This document shows positions 12,982 through 23,431 of a stretch of 64,000 nt of DNA, one piece after another. Made by a program: the position numbers and the translations under genes. Every line of letters starts with the position of its first letter. Position 1 is the stretch's first letter. The stretch is from Cytidiella melzeri (Eukaryota > Basidiomycota > Agaricomycetes > Polyporales > Irpicaceae), in NCBI GenBank assembly GCA_022592445.1, contig JABYQR010000034.1, positions 62,001-126,000 of the forward strand, in the 5' to 3' direction. The notes under the pieces were generated by a model. That model searched no databases, was not told where the DNA came from, and was given only the letters and a program-made list of their open reading frames with translations.

Positions 12982-12997
12982 ATAGAGCGAAGGGATT
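12982..12997. repeat. Target-site duplication, right copy
   Basis: Perfect second copy of the 16-mer at 9880-9895, directly abutting the truncated 5' end of the LINE copy. The sequence beyond it leads into the promoter and leader of the gene starting at 13133. Confidence 0.9.
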
Positions 12998-13132
12998 GAA
13001 AAGTGTTTGAGTTATGAATGAACGCTGTAAGCGCCGTGTCACGAGCGGCGACTCAGAGCAGCTCTTATACTGCAACTGTCACCATTCACCACAACCACTC
13101 CTAAGCACCGTTCTCACAGCCCCGAAGACAAT

Positions 13133-14351
13133 ATGGACGTCCTTGCAGCTGATTCTTTCGTTGATGCCGACCCCGCCATGTTATCCTACGACGATACAAT
13201 CCCGTATTCTGAGCTACCACCAGTCGAATCAGCTCACACCTCTCTCGCCGACCGCATTGGCCACACGAAAGTGTACCTGATATCAGACGCGATCGCTGCG
13301 CGTACAGGCAAGGTGCGCGGGTAGCTCGTCTTTATAGTCCCTTTGGCAGGGCCTGACGAGCCAGTAACCGACCTTCCTTCTCCCGCCTTGTCATATTGGT
13401 ACGCCGATAGCGCAAGTATGAAGAGGAAGACGTCGAAGTCGATATGGAGGAAGGTGCGAATAATCAATGTCCCTTTCTTTGACAAATAAATCATGTGCAA
13501 GGGCAGACGTATCCGATCCCTCCCTAAGGGACAACGCTATCCTCTTACACGGTCCCCCAATATCATTCGTCCCTACTGAGAACATATTCGCCTATGCGAC
13601 GCATTTCGACGCACACCCCATTGGCCTCGAATGGATTGACGACACTACATGCATCCTGGTATTCTCTAACAAGGCCGCTGCTCGTGGTGCGTTCCGCTAC
13701 CTGGCCAAATCTCATGCCGAAGAGCCTTCAGAAGAAGGCTTTATTACCGCAAAGCCCATACCTATTGCATTCTGGCCGCCTGAAGAACGCATCAACAAGA
13801 GTTTAGGGAAGGGAGGAGGGTTAAAGGGTGCCATTCGTATGCGTTGGGCGTTGACGTTAGACGTGAAAAAGCGCGGTGCAAAGCAAGAATCCCAGTTTTA
13901 CAAGAAATTCGGGACTAGTGCAGGCAGGGCAGGTCATAATGACGGTCCTTACAACAGATTGGCGAAAAAGAGGAGAGGAGAGTCAGTAGATCGTAACCAG
14001 GCGGAGGAGAGGGCTAAGCTGGACGACGACCTGGATGCTTTCCTTGCCGAGGGTGATTCGGAAGCAGAACCCTCGGGACCACCTTCTCCTCCTTGGAAGA
14101 TGCGCTCAGACTACATAGGCGGTGGGGGAAAGACTCTTCTCGAACGAACATCCGTCATCCGAGCAATGCCTTCAGACTCGCGTCGAACCGTTTCGCTTCC
14201 TCGTCGAGGACATCGTCGTACGGAGACGGACGAGGACGATCAAAGCCGGTCAAGGGAAAGACAGGCTCGGAGCCGACGGACAGAGAGGCCGAGAAAGACG
14301 CAGGAGGACTTGGATGCGGAGCTTGACGCATTCTTGAATGCGAAAGATTGA
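13133..14351 (+). CDS. NCBP3-like (nuclear cap-binding subunit 3 family) RNA-associated protein
   Basis: Three exons (13133-13312, 13417-13453, 13507-14351) give 353 residues. The 37-nt middle exon encodes YEEEDVEVDMEE. Exon 3 opens with DPSLRDNAILLHGPPISFVPTENIFAYATHFDAHPIGLEWIDDTTCILVFSNKAAARGAFRYL, matching the RRM-like core of the NCBP3/C17orf85 family, in which the NIF.Y and EWIDD.SC positions are conserved. A basic region (KKRGAKQESQFYKKFG), an acidic DDDLDAFLAEGDSE segment and a C-terminal RPRKTQEDLDAELDAFL follow; the last resembles the C-terminal tails of mRNA-export adaptors such as Yra1/Aly and CHTOP. Likely a nuclear mRNP protein. Its original promoter, shared with KRR1, is split by the LINE copy, which ends about 135 bp upstream of the ATG. 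Confidence 0.8.
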
Positions 14352-14544
14352 CCTGTGCACTACATATTAGCACCAGTCGTGAGTATGCACGGCTATCCCT
14401 CGCATCGCCCTTCCTCGTCTCAATCGCGTCCCTCTCTCTCATGCACAACGCAGGTCAGGTCGCCTTGGTCAGCCCATTCTTTACAAACGAGTCGAGCAGC
14501 GACATCTCTTGAGCCGCGAACCACTCTGAGCGGCGCAAAAGTCT

Positions 14545-14560
14545 GATATATATATATATT
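14545..14560. repeat. (TA)n microsatellite
   Basis: About eight TA units in the short spacer between the convergent 3' ends of the NCBP3-like gene and BOL3. Probably a length-variable simple repeat; no role inferred. Confidence 0.7.
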
Positions 14561-14647
14561 GCCTACGGGGTTACTGCAGCGGATCATGGTGTGCTATACC
14601 GTAAGTATAGGTTATGACGGTGACGGACGAGGCCAGGACGTCCTGAT

Positions 14648-15050
14648 CTACGACTTCCTTAGTTTCGTAACCTCAGCAACATCTTGCGCGACTCACTTGT
14701 AAACCATGAATCCCTTGGATCTCCTTCTTTAACGTATCGTTGACCAACCGGTGCTGCTTCACCGTCGGGAGGTCCTTGAATGCGTCGCTGGTGATAGAAA
14801 TAGCGTAAAATGACCCGCAACCACCTGTGCAGCTGTCAAACACTGTGCTTTTGTCAAACAGTCAAATGCACGTACCAGAGACATCCTGTACAGCTAGTTC
14901 AGTTGGTGAGAACCTCTGCTGAAGCTTGTTGGTAATATTCTGCTCTCCTTCGCTCAGTTTGCGCGAAGCGTAGCCACGACGCAGCGCGACGTGCACAACG
15001 CTTCCGGGTTGTATATGAGCAAACCTATGTCGGGCCAGTAGCGCGTACAT
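14648..15050 (-). CDS. BOL3: BolA-like protein, mitochondrial Bol3/BOLA3 type
   Basis: Small mitochondrial factor helping glutaredoxin/NFU-dependent delivery of 4Fe-4S clusters to client enzymes. The start at 15050 gives MYALLARHRFAHIQPGSVVHVALRRGYAS, an Arg-rich amphipathic presequence, then EGEQNITNKLQQRFSPTELAVQDVS. After an intron (acceptor CACAG before GTGGTTGC) the core GGCGSFYAISITSDAFKDLPTVKQHRLVNDTLKKEIQGIHGLQ follows, with the invariant Cys and His residues of mitochondrial BolA proteins. The 3' end is unresolved: removing 25 nt (14672-14696) gives GLQ-VTKLRKS-stop, which resembles other Bol3 tails; removing 43 nt gives GLQ-S-stop at the same TAG; reading through gives VSRARCC-stop. 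Divergent from COX15, with 217 bp between start codons. Confidence 0.88.
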
Positions 15051-15267
15051 ACGACCAAAAGACGAGAGCAAGCTGCGGTGGCTCTTCGAGACAGTCGTGG
15101 TTAGAGATCGAGCCTTGAGCTTGAGCTTGAGCTTATACATCCAGCTCCGTCTCGGCCACCGCTTGATGAGAGCCCGCGTCCGCCCAAAACGCAGAGAGCT
15201 CACGCCCTCACCTCCACTTCCGCAAGCGCGTCCGACTGCCCTGTCCATTTGAAGAGGACCGAAGACG

Positions 15268-16946
15268 ATGCTGTGGACTTCGTCTTGCAGGCCGCTCACC
15301 TTTGCTAGGATTTCCCCGCCATTCCTGTCGAGTTTCCGGGGTTTGAAGCAGGTCACAGCACGACTGGGCTCGCTGCCTTCGCGCAATGTGCACACAACAC
15401 ACGGAGGTCTGCAAGTACGTTCTCGTATTCTAAGCTACCTCCCAAGCGGTCCGACGGGGCTATGGACCTCAAAGCGACCGCTCTCCGGAGTTGTGAGCAA
15501 GAGACCAACCTTCGACCCTCGGTTCTTCTCATCCCATGCTACCCCAGCGACGACAGAGCTACCTGTACTTTCACCACCTCCTGTCGCCATGTGGCTACTC
15601 ACATCTTCTGCTTTGGTTTTCGCGGTCATAGTCGTGGGCGGCGTCACTCGACTGACGGAGTCTGGCCTCAGCATCACGGAATGGCGTCCAGTCTCTGGTA
15701 TACTCCCACCTCTATCGCAGAGAGATTGGGAAGAGGAGTTTGATAAATATAAACGTACTCCGGAGTTTAAACTGTGAGCAAGCATCTGTCATTTTCCTGC
15801 CATGTTATCGGTATGGTTCTGAACACCGCTGTAGGATGAACCATTCGATGACCGTCCAGGAATTCAAAGAAATCTTCTTCATGGAATGGGGCCATCGTGT
15901 GTTGGGACGCATAATCGGTCTAGGCTTCGTCATCCCCTTAACCTACTTCGCGGTCCGTAAACGTCTAACAGCAACTATGCCTAAGCAATTATTCGGCATG
16001 GCACTTCTGTTGGGCGCACAAGGCGCACTAGGATGGTACATGGTCAAATCCGGACTCGAAGATTCCCTCATGGAGACTCCTGGTGCCGTTCCCCGTGTAT
16101 CTCAGTACAGGCTGGCTGCCCATCTCGGTACAGCTTTCGTTCTGTACGCAGGAATGTTCGCGACCGGGATTGCTACTCTTATGGATTGGAGATTTGCGAA
16201 GAGGGGAGAATGGGCCGGCCTCAAGGAGAGTGAAGGAGCATGGAGGTCTGTTGTCAACAATCCACTTGTCAAAACCTTCGCGAGAAATTCAAAGGCCCTT
16301 ACTGCTCTGGTTTTTGCGACGGCATTATCAGGTAGGTCTTCTCTTTCGCGATAGCCCGGACATCTACGATTAAATTGGTCCTATAGGTGCATTTGTTGCC
16401 GGCCTTGATGCCGGTCTTCTCTACAACGAATTTCCGCTCATGGGTGGGCGACTGGCACCGCCTGCAGACGAACTATTCTCTCCTGCGTACGCAAAAAAGT
16501 TGGACGGCTCAGACATCTGGTGGCGTAACATCTTCGAGAATCCAACCACAGTCCAGTTTAATCATCGTTGTCTAGTGAGTCAATAAACCAGGCACATCTC
16601 AACGTACATCTTGTGAGACTCTAATTTGTAGGCTATTACCACGTACACATGTACAGCTCTGTTGTATGCCTCAGCACGTAACCCTGCTCTGCGGGCTGTA
16701 CTGCCACCCATGGCACGTCGTATGGTGAAATCGGCGTTCGTGATGGCCAACATACAGGTCCTGTTGGGCATCTCCACTCTTCTATACCTCGTACCCATCT
16801 CGCTAGCCGCAGCGCATCAAGCTGGGAGCGTTGCCTTGCTTACCACAATGGTTCATCTGCTAGTATCTCTCAGACGACCTGGTGTAGCCGCACAAGCATG
16901 GAGACAGGCGGCGTCGCAAGTAAAGACGGCCACAAAACCAACATGA
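15268..16946 (+). CDS. COX15: COX15, heme A synthase (mitochondrial inner membrane)
   Basis: Converts heme O to heme A for cytochrome c oxidase. Four exons (15268-15773, 15835-16331, 16387-16574, 16632-16946) give 501 residues. An N-terminal presequence of about 90 residues ([21 protein letters not shown]) precedes the membrane domain. Diagnostic motifs are [52 protein letters not shown] (heme-ligand His), [15 protein letters not shown] (His), [30 protein letters not shown] (His) and [10 protein letters not shown] (His), with about eight hydrophobic segments as expected. Length and motif order are normal. It shares a 217-bp divergent promoter with BOL3, another mitochondrial metallocofactor gene. 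Confidence 0.96.
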
Positions 16947-17095
16947 TACTTGTCATCACAATAATCAACCCCATAATTTGTGGATCTCGTATTGCTCAGA
17001 CTCAGCACACACCACTCCTAATTTATACAATTTGGACATGATGAGCAACTGCTTGCAGAATACACTTTGGGTGACAAATTACTAAACAAGGACCT

Positions 17096-18217
17096 CTACT
17101 CAGCCATTTGGACGTCTTCGTCACCGGCAGCGGGTGGTGGATCTGCGGCAGCAGCAGCTGCGTTGTCCGCCGATTCTTTAGGAATCATACTCTTGAGATA
17201 CACCTCTATTCCCTCGCCTTCCAAGATGCGGAAAGGCCCTTCGGGTGGCACGGACTTTTCATGAGTGCTTGCCGGACCAATGATACCTATTGACGTATTG
17301 TTGATAGTCAGCTCCTTATCCTGCTGCAGCGTTTCGCGGAGCGCATGCAAGCCATGACGAATAAGGTCTTCTAGCTCGCCTGCAGAATATGCAAGCGAAG
17401 ACTCGTGTCAGTGGGTGGAGACACTCAATGCCGCAAGCGTTTTGACGTACAGTCCATGAAACTCTCAAAGTGTTTCTCCAGGTAGGTCTTGGCACTTTGA
17501 CTCCGGGCGCCGATTGACATCGCGTAGTATTCATACGAGTTTCCTGAGGGTGAGAATTCGTACAGGTGAGGACCGGTCTTGTCTCCGCCAATGACGAGAA
17601 ATCCGACACCGTAAGGCCGTCTGCCATACTCCTGGGTATTCACTTGAGCCTCTAGCACAATTGACCGGCAGAGTTAGCGGCGCACGGAGGCATACATAGA
17701 AAAAGACGTACTATCTGCGGTAGATGACACGAGGCGATTCACGGGAATCGGACGGTTGAATAGCATTTTCGATGACATTGCTTGTTGGCGCATAAAGTTG
17801 CTGGGTGACGGTAAAGACCAGCAACTCACAGGACATGCACGGGGACGTACCTCAATACTCGTGCATCTGAAGTCAGCCCCGCGATGGCAATCCCGACATG
17901 GTCATCAACACGATACATCTTCTGCTGGTACGAGGCAAGCTCGCCAGTCGACCGCTAAAGCCACACACCGCCACGTTCAGGGAATTACGCAGAATGAGGT
18001 GATAATCAAGATACCTTGAGAGCTAGAAGAATGGCATGCGTCTTGGATCTGAGACCAACTGCAGCTGAACCTTGCTTGACGGCCTCTAGTGCATACTCGA
18101 CCTGGTGGAGGCGACCTTGAGGCGAGAAGACCGTGTTATCTGAGTCGTATGTGTTGCGGAACTAATGAGAGCTGATATTAGCGGTGAATTTGGAGTACGT
18201 AACTTGGAGCATACCAT
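17096..18217 (-). CDS. PRE5: 20S proteasome subunit alpha-6 (PRE5/PSMA1)
   Basis: Structural alpha-ring subunit of the 20S core particle. The first coding exon is only the ATG (18215-18217), followed at once by a GT..AG intron; exon 2 starts [37 protein letters not shown], the signature alpha-subunit N-terminus. Later exons give [114 protein letters not shown], and [35 protein letters not shown] identifies the PSMA1 type. The C-terminus is an Ala/Pro-rich acidic tail ending in DEDVQMAE at 17096. At least six introns. Confidence 0.95.
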
Positions 18218-18333
18218 GGTCAGATGAGAGTTGGAGGAGAGTGAACGCGAGGCGGAGGTGAGTGAAAGGCGACTAGACTGACGCGTGCCAATATAATGGA
18301 CGCGTATGCCGTGCCCCGTTTAGGCAAGAGATC

Positions 18334-19524
18334 ATGAACGCTGCAGCCAACTTGTTGAGTCTTGACGCTGAACTTCTGGTCAAGTCATACACCGCATATA
18401 CTGTAATAAGACATGGCCACTCATTTTCTCGCCCACTATCCCGTTCTGCTATGGACAAGCTCACTCATATTACCCAGTGCCCTCCAGCTCTCACTTCAAA
18501 CTCGTCTGTCATCGACAGTTCCCCTCAGACTCAGAGCACTAGCCCTCCAGTTCCCCAGCTTACCATATCATCTTCGTCTACCATGGACGGTTCAACTCTG
18601 ATGACTAGCCCTACAGCCCTCCCTTCTGTATCCCCTCAGTCGAAGGTGAGGGCAAGGCGGTGCAGGCCAACTCGGGCTACCTCCAACAACATGCACATTA
18701 CCAGAGCACGGTTTACCGCTGCAATGGTTCGTCTGTTTTGTCCTCTTCGTCTACTCTATGAATTTCTCACAACGTTCGCGCCGTGTTTTAGAGAGAGCTA
18801 AGACGTCTGGCCTCCGAAATGTTGGACCTCAGTCGGTCCTCCCGGAACCAGGATGATGGTAGATGGAAAGCATTCGTTAAACAGGTGAGAGCTTTGCGTT
18901 GAGCCTCCCCAGTCTCCTTACTTACTTGCACGTTTCATCAACGTGAGCTCTGCGTCGCGGATCCAATCTTCTCTAGATATGAGAAATGCTGGCCGGCGCG
19001 CTCGTATTACGACGAACGGAGATGTGATTCGCGTTTCACTGCGAGGATCAAAAAGACGCAGAACTATGGGTCTGGAAGGACCCAGCAGCTCAAGAAATTA
19101 GGCAATTCGAAGACTGTGCAGAGACCCACCAATCACCGTGGCGTTGTTCGAAGTCAAGCAACGACAAGTGGCGGTCCTGTCTCTGTACACACGGTAAGCA
19201 GACAGTCTACAGGGTCATTCTTCTGAACAGAGACTCAACCATTGGAGACGATTTCAGCGCCCTCGCAATGTTTCGCCGCCGCGATCACCTCCACACTCCG
19301 AATTCCACTACCTCCTCCGTGGCCTTGTGCCAAACATCGAAGACTTATTGCCACTGTTCGAGAAGAGCGGAGTGCGCAACCTGACAGACCTTCGTGCTGT
19401 TGCGGAATTTCGCCCGCCTCATTTCTCAGTTTTCTTGCGCGACGAAATGGGGCTCAACGCCTTCCAGTACCGCAAAGCATGCTCAGCTTTGCAGTCGTTG
19501 ACCGGCGGTGCGAAATTGGGATAA
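18334..19524 (+). CDS. Unknown Ser/Pro-rich protein with helical C-terminal domain
   Basis: No named family recognised. Exon 1 may start at 18334 or at an inner ATG at 18451 (MDKLTHITQ), and holds a Ser/Thr/Pro-rich stretch, then a basic region (RARRCRPTRATSNN, ITRARFTAAM). Splicing at 18727/18792 continues with RELRRLASEMLDLSRSSRNQDDGRWKAFVKQ, then LCVADPIFSRYEKCWPARSYYDERRCDSRFTARIKKTQN, whose Tyr/Trp/Cys spacing suggests a folded module. The last exon contains LLRGLVPNIEDLLPLFEKSGVRNLTDLRAVAEF, FSVFLRDEMGLNAFQYRKACSALQSL, with predicted helices like a death/SAM-type bundle. It reads as a real gene because four exons join in frame. A regulatory scaffold is possible but not supported. Confidence 0.65.
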
Positions 19525-19687
19525 CATTGGTTTCTTGTCTAAACTTTAGTTGGAACTGTACACATAAACATGACACCCTGTATCTTGGTTCACTTCTTTC
19601 TGTTCACTTCTTGTTCTAAGACTATTCTACATCCTCCCAGCTGTGGTCATGTACATCATCGTGTCTAAAAACAATTCCTGTTGGCAC

Positions 19688-21379
19688 TCAAACAATGAGC
19701 TGGAACTGTGATCTATCTGGCGCCGCAAACGTCGACATATGCCTCAGCCTCAGGCGTTGTCGGTAACGTCCGTTGCTACAGCATTGCCGCGGGCCTACCA
19801 TAAAACACGTTAGATAGTCGGAGCTACTGAGGCCACTCAACCACGACGTACGGCAATGATCATCATCTCTCATTTTCACTCTGCATACAGTCATCCTCGC
19901 CAAGTCCAATACATCTTTTTCTTTGACAAGGGAGCAATTGAGCACCGCGACTTCAGTGATATGAGAGGTCTCATCAGAGTCGCCAATGAAGCTTCCCGGC
20001 ATCGCGAACTTGCTGCGTGGAGCCCCGGTGCGATCAAAGTTGCGTCCGCGCACGAGCTTGACTAGCGCTTGACCGCTCACCATCCCGCACCACCGTAAGT
20101 CGATGCGGTTGAGCATGGGACAGAGCTTGTCTAGGAGCTCAAGCGTCATATCAGAGATTGACGACTCGTGAAGCCGGAGTTCTCGCAGAGATGGCAGCCG
20201 AGAAAAGCAGGCTGAGAAGAATTCAGGTGTGAGATCGACGTCGTGGAGTTCAAGCAGTTCTACCGCGGCATCGGAGCCTTGCAGAAACTGGAGCAAAGTG
20301 GGCCCAAGTGCGAGTGGCTGGTGCTGGAGGTTGGTTTCCTCGTCGGCGCGGATGTGAAGATGTCGTAGACTGGGTGCGCGCAAGTGGTCCAGGAATCCGC
20401 TTAGATCGGTGAGGCCGTGGAAAGTTAGCGTGGTGAGCTCATTGAGAGACACCATTCTGTCACCGTCGAGCTCGGGGATGTAGGGTTCTGAAGAGAGTGT
20501 CGGCAGAGAGATGAAGAGCTGCGTCAAGTTTGGAAGGGACTCAAGAATGTCAAGGATACGACTTGCGCTGTTGGGACGCTGCTCCGGATTGCTGGTGAGA
20601 TTAAGCGATAGCGAGGCAATATGCGCGGGGATAGTGAGGTCGTTTGGGAGAGCATTACAAGTCAAGCTCACAGACCGCAGTCGAGGGGCACACTCGACTG
20701 TGAATATCCGAGCCAGTGACAATAGCTCGGGTTCTCCGTCAAGAGCAGGGTGGAATTGGACCTCGAGCGTCGCTTTGATTTCTTTGAGGTTAGGCATAGG
20801 GAAAGTGCACTGTTCAATGAGATCCCAGGCTTGAGATACTGTCTCACTGGTGAAGGTGAGAGTTTCCCACTGCGAGGAATGACGCCGCAAAAGTTCCATG
20901 TTCCGGGAGAGATGGAGCCATAGACTAGACCATGTAATTACAAAAGCGGGGTGAAGGGGTGCGTGCTTCACCCTCGACAGCCAGAATCTGGTGCGGTCGA
21001 CAGCATCGGCACTATTCCCATCCACGTAAACATACGACCAGACGCGAGGAGACATTGCTGCCCTCCGCCAGCTGGAACAGACTTGCGAGACCACCATAGG
21101 AGCAAACGTCCAGCCCTCGATTGTGCAGCACTCGAAGATCTTCGCGAGCAGCTCCTCTGGCAGACGACGGGCGAGAGTGGTCACCGCTTTGCAGCGAGCG
21201 ATGACTTCTCTATGGCGGCCTTGGGCGATGCGAGCGAGAGTGATCTGGGCCATGAGGCCCTGAATCTTCTGGTCTAATGCACTTATGGCCAGCTCTTGGT
21301 TCTGTATCTCTGCTCTCGCCGCTGCGACTTCCTCAGGATATGGCTCGCGGCGGAAGACCGCAGGACTGATATCTGACAT
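19688..21379 (-). CDS. F-box protein with leucine-rich C-terminal repeats
   Basis: A 563-codon uninterrupted frame. Residues about 15-65 form a coiled coil (EEVAAARAEIQNQELAISALDQKIQ), a common lead-in for agaricomycete F-box-like proteins. The F-box follows at about 70-115 (ARRLPEELLAKIFECC, MVVSQVCSSWRRAAMSPRVWS). Beyond it are irregular leucine-rich segments (LRSVSLTCNALPNDLTIPAHIASLSLNL, LRELRLHESSISDMTLELLDKLCPMLNRIDLRWC). By family it would be an SCF ubiquitin-ligase substrate adaptor; the target is unknown, and this family is greatly expanded in Agaricomycetes. The last about 45 residues look less like coding sequence, so the true 3' end may be an intron or an earlier stop. Confidence 0.82.
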   Translation of the reverse strand: MSDISPAVFRREPYPEEVAAARAEIQNQELAISALDQKIQGLMAQITLARIAQGRHREVIARCKAVTTLARRLPEELLAKIFECCTIEGWTFAPMVVSQVCSSWRRAAMSPRVWSYVYVDGNSADAVDRTRFWLSRVKHAPLHPAFVITWSSLWLHLSRNMELLRRHSSQWETLTFTSETVSQAWDLIEQCTFPMPNLKEIKATLEVQFHPALDGEPELLSLARIFTVECAPRLRSVSLTCNALPNDLTIPAHIASLSLNLTSNPEQRPNSASRILDILESLPNLTQLFISLPTLSSEPYIPELDGDRMVSLNELTTLTFHGLTDLSGFLDHLRAPSLRHLHIRADEETNLQHQPLALGPTLLQFLQGSDAAVELLELHDVDLTPEFFSACFSRLPSLRELRLHESSISDMTLELLDKLCPMLNRIDLRWCGMVSGQALVKLVRGRNFDRTGAPRSKFAMPGSFIGDSDETSHITEVAVLNCSLVKEKDVLDLARMTVCRVKMRDDDHCRTSWLSGLSSSDYLTCFMVGPRQCCSNGRYRQRLRLRHMSTFAAPDRSQFQLIV

Positions 21380-21890
21380 GCTAGTTCCCTACGCGGTAGC
21401 CTTATTTAAGTGCTCATATTCGATGTGACAGGATACTCGCGCAAGAACCATACTCGCCTTCAGGTTTGTGTGGTAAGCGAATGTACTCAGGCTATTAGTG
21501 GCAGCCTACTGAAGCCTGGTGGATGAGGATGAGGATGAACAGCTACACGAGCGAGTACACTCAGACTCGGCACTCGGAGGCAATCATTCGGATCAGCCAA
21601 TGGCCAGCGCACGCGTGGGATTTTGCGCGCTCAGACGCGTCTCTCTCGACTCTCCTTAGTCGCGTACCGACTCAATCGAGGACCTTACAAAAACCAAGTG
21701 AGTACCGGCAACGCAGTACTTACAAGCATGATGATTCAGAGTGGAAGCTTACGTCGACCCCTGGATTCACCGCTCAGCTGGGTTGGAATGGAGACCTGTG
21801 TTCTGGATACTGCTGAATACTTTCATATCGCGTCGGCATACTTATGTTCGACCATGCTGACTATACATCCCAGCGTATATACACTATTGC
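21380..21890. other. Divergent spacer between F-box gene and SSU72
   Basis: The shared upstream region of two divergent genes. Short open frames at 21523-21934 have no recognisable domain. No TATA box or repeat stands out. Confidence 0.5.
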
Positions 21891-23103
21891 ATGGATCCGC
21901 GAAGAGCTCGAGATCCTCGTCTTGCCAGGGCTGACCCTAGACGACAACAACAACAGTCTGGGTCATCCTTCAACGCACCGCCGCCGCCGCCGCAAGCAAC
22001 ACCTCAATATCCACCACCGCACCTTCAGAATGGTACTCCGCCTTATATGTATCAAGGGGCGCCACAGCATACATATGCCTCCATGCCAGGGCCCTCATAC
22101 ACACCAGCACCACCGACACCGCTGCCGCCACAACAGTATCCCTCGTCGAACCAGCAGCTGAAGGAAGAAGCCAGAGAGGCTAGTTCTCTACCGCCCCCTT
22201 CCGCAATGAGTCGGTCTGTGTCACAAACATCTCACCCTGAAGTATCTCCGTACAAGGCCAGACCTTTGTTCTGCGTCGTATGTGCTAGTAATCAGGTATG
22301 TCCACGAACAACTTCACACTGTGCGAGAACTGACGTCAAATTTTCACTCAGAATCGATCCATGGAAGGACACTTCGTCTTGGCGTGAGTGAGACCTATCA
22401 GTTTGGTGCCTCCGCTTCTCACAAATACACAGCAAAGAAGGGTTCCGCGTCATCTCATCTGGGACTGGTTCTGCTGTACGACTTCCTGGTCCTGCAATTG
22501 ACAAACCCAACATATTTGCTTTTGGGACGCCATATAATGATATTTATGAGGAGCTAGAGCGACAAGATCCAAGACTGTAAGTGTAACAAACTTGGGGCCC
22601 GCGGTGTCCATTGAGACCTGACCCAATCCGACCACTAGTTACACCGCCAACGGATTGCTGCAAATGGTAGATCGCAACCGGCGCCTGAAACGAGCACCTG
22701 AGCGTTGGCAAGAGACGAAGACAGTTGCTGACATCGTCATCACTTGTGAGGAGCGGTGTTTTGACGCAGTTTGCGACGGTGAGCCGCAGAATGGATCAGG
22801 ATCAGACCATTTCATTGACCATGTCACTCTAGACCTGCTGAGTCGCGGAGGAGACTTCAATAAACCTGTTCATGTAATTAACATAGATATTAAAGACAAT
22901 CACGAGGAGGCGCAGATTGCGGGCAAGGCGATTCTGGACCTGGCGAGGGCGGTAAGAGTCTTGTACCTGTTGCGCTCTGTTGCTCACACTGGCTTGTACA
23001 GATTGAAGGTGCCAGCGACGTTGACGAGGAAATCGATGGCATCCTACAGGCTCATCAGGAGAAACACCCACACAACCTGCTACATGCTGTCGCGTACTAC
23101 TGA
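21891..23103 (+). CDS. SSU72: SSU72, RNA polymerase II CTD phosphatase, with Pro/Gln-rich N-terminal extension
   Basis: Ser5/Ser7 phosphatase of the Pol II C-terminal domain and part of the cleavage/polyadenylation factor. Exon 1 encodes about 120 residues of low-complexity sequence ([21 protein letters not shown], many PPPP and YP runs) before [12 protein letters not shown]. The next exons give [134 protein letters not shown] and [32 protein letters not shown]. The catalytic CX5R loop (CASNQNR) is intact and spans an intron. The N-terminal extension is unlike the short N-termini of yeast and animal Ssu72. Confidence 0.95.
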
Positions 23104-23431
23104 TGCTGATCACCATTCTGTCATCGTACATGCTATCTACGTCTAGAGTACGTGGTCTCTACACGGATTGCGTGCTTCGTTGCATTCTGGAGCGGCCTTG
23201 TGTCAGTTTGAATCTACCAGAAGGTTTGTTTAACAGCTGGAAATACAGTAAAGCCTGGTAAGAAAGCTGCTGAAGCCACACGACGTGGGAAATGAAGGCG
23301 CCAGAATTACGACGCACTTGTCTGAGCGATGTGATCGTGATCGCGACGAGTACACATATAAACCACCTACCACCAAGTGTACCTCAGCTTTCTCTCGCTC
23401 TTTTTCAGATCTCCCCGACAACATACCTACA
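23104..23431. other. Spacer and promoter of the peroxiredoxin gene
   Basis: Lies between tandem genes SSU72 and the peroxiredoxin gene. The only clear element is the TATA-like motif at 23357. Confidence 0.5.
23357..23362 (+). promoter_or_regulatory. TATA-like element of the peroxiredoxin gene
   Basis: TATAAA 75 bp upstream of the peroxiredoxin ATG at 23432, followed by a CT-rich stretch (23386-23404), the usual arrangement in strongly expressed fungal genes. Confidence 0.45.
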
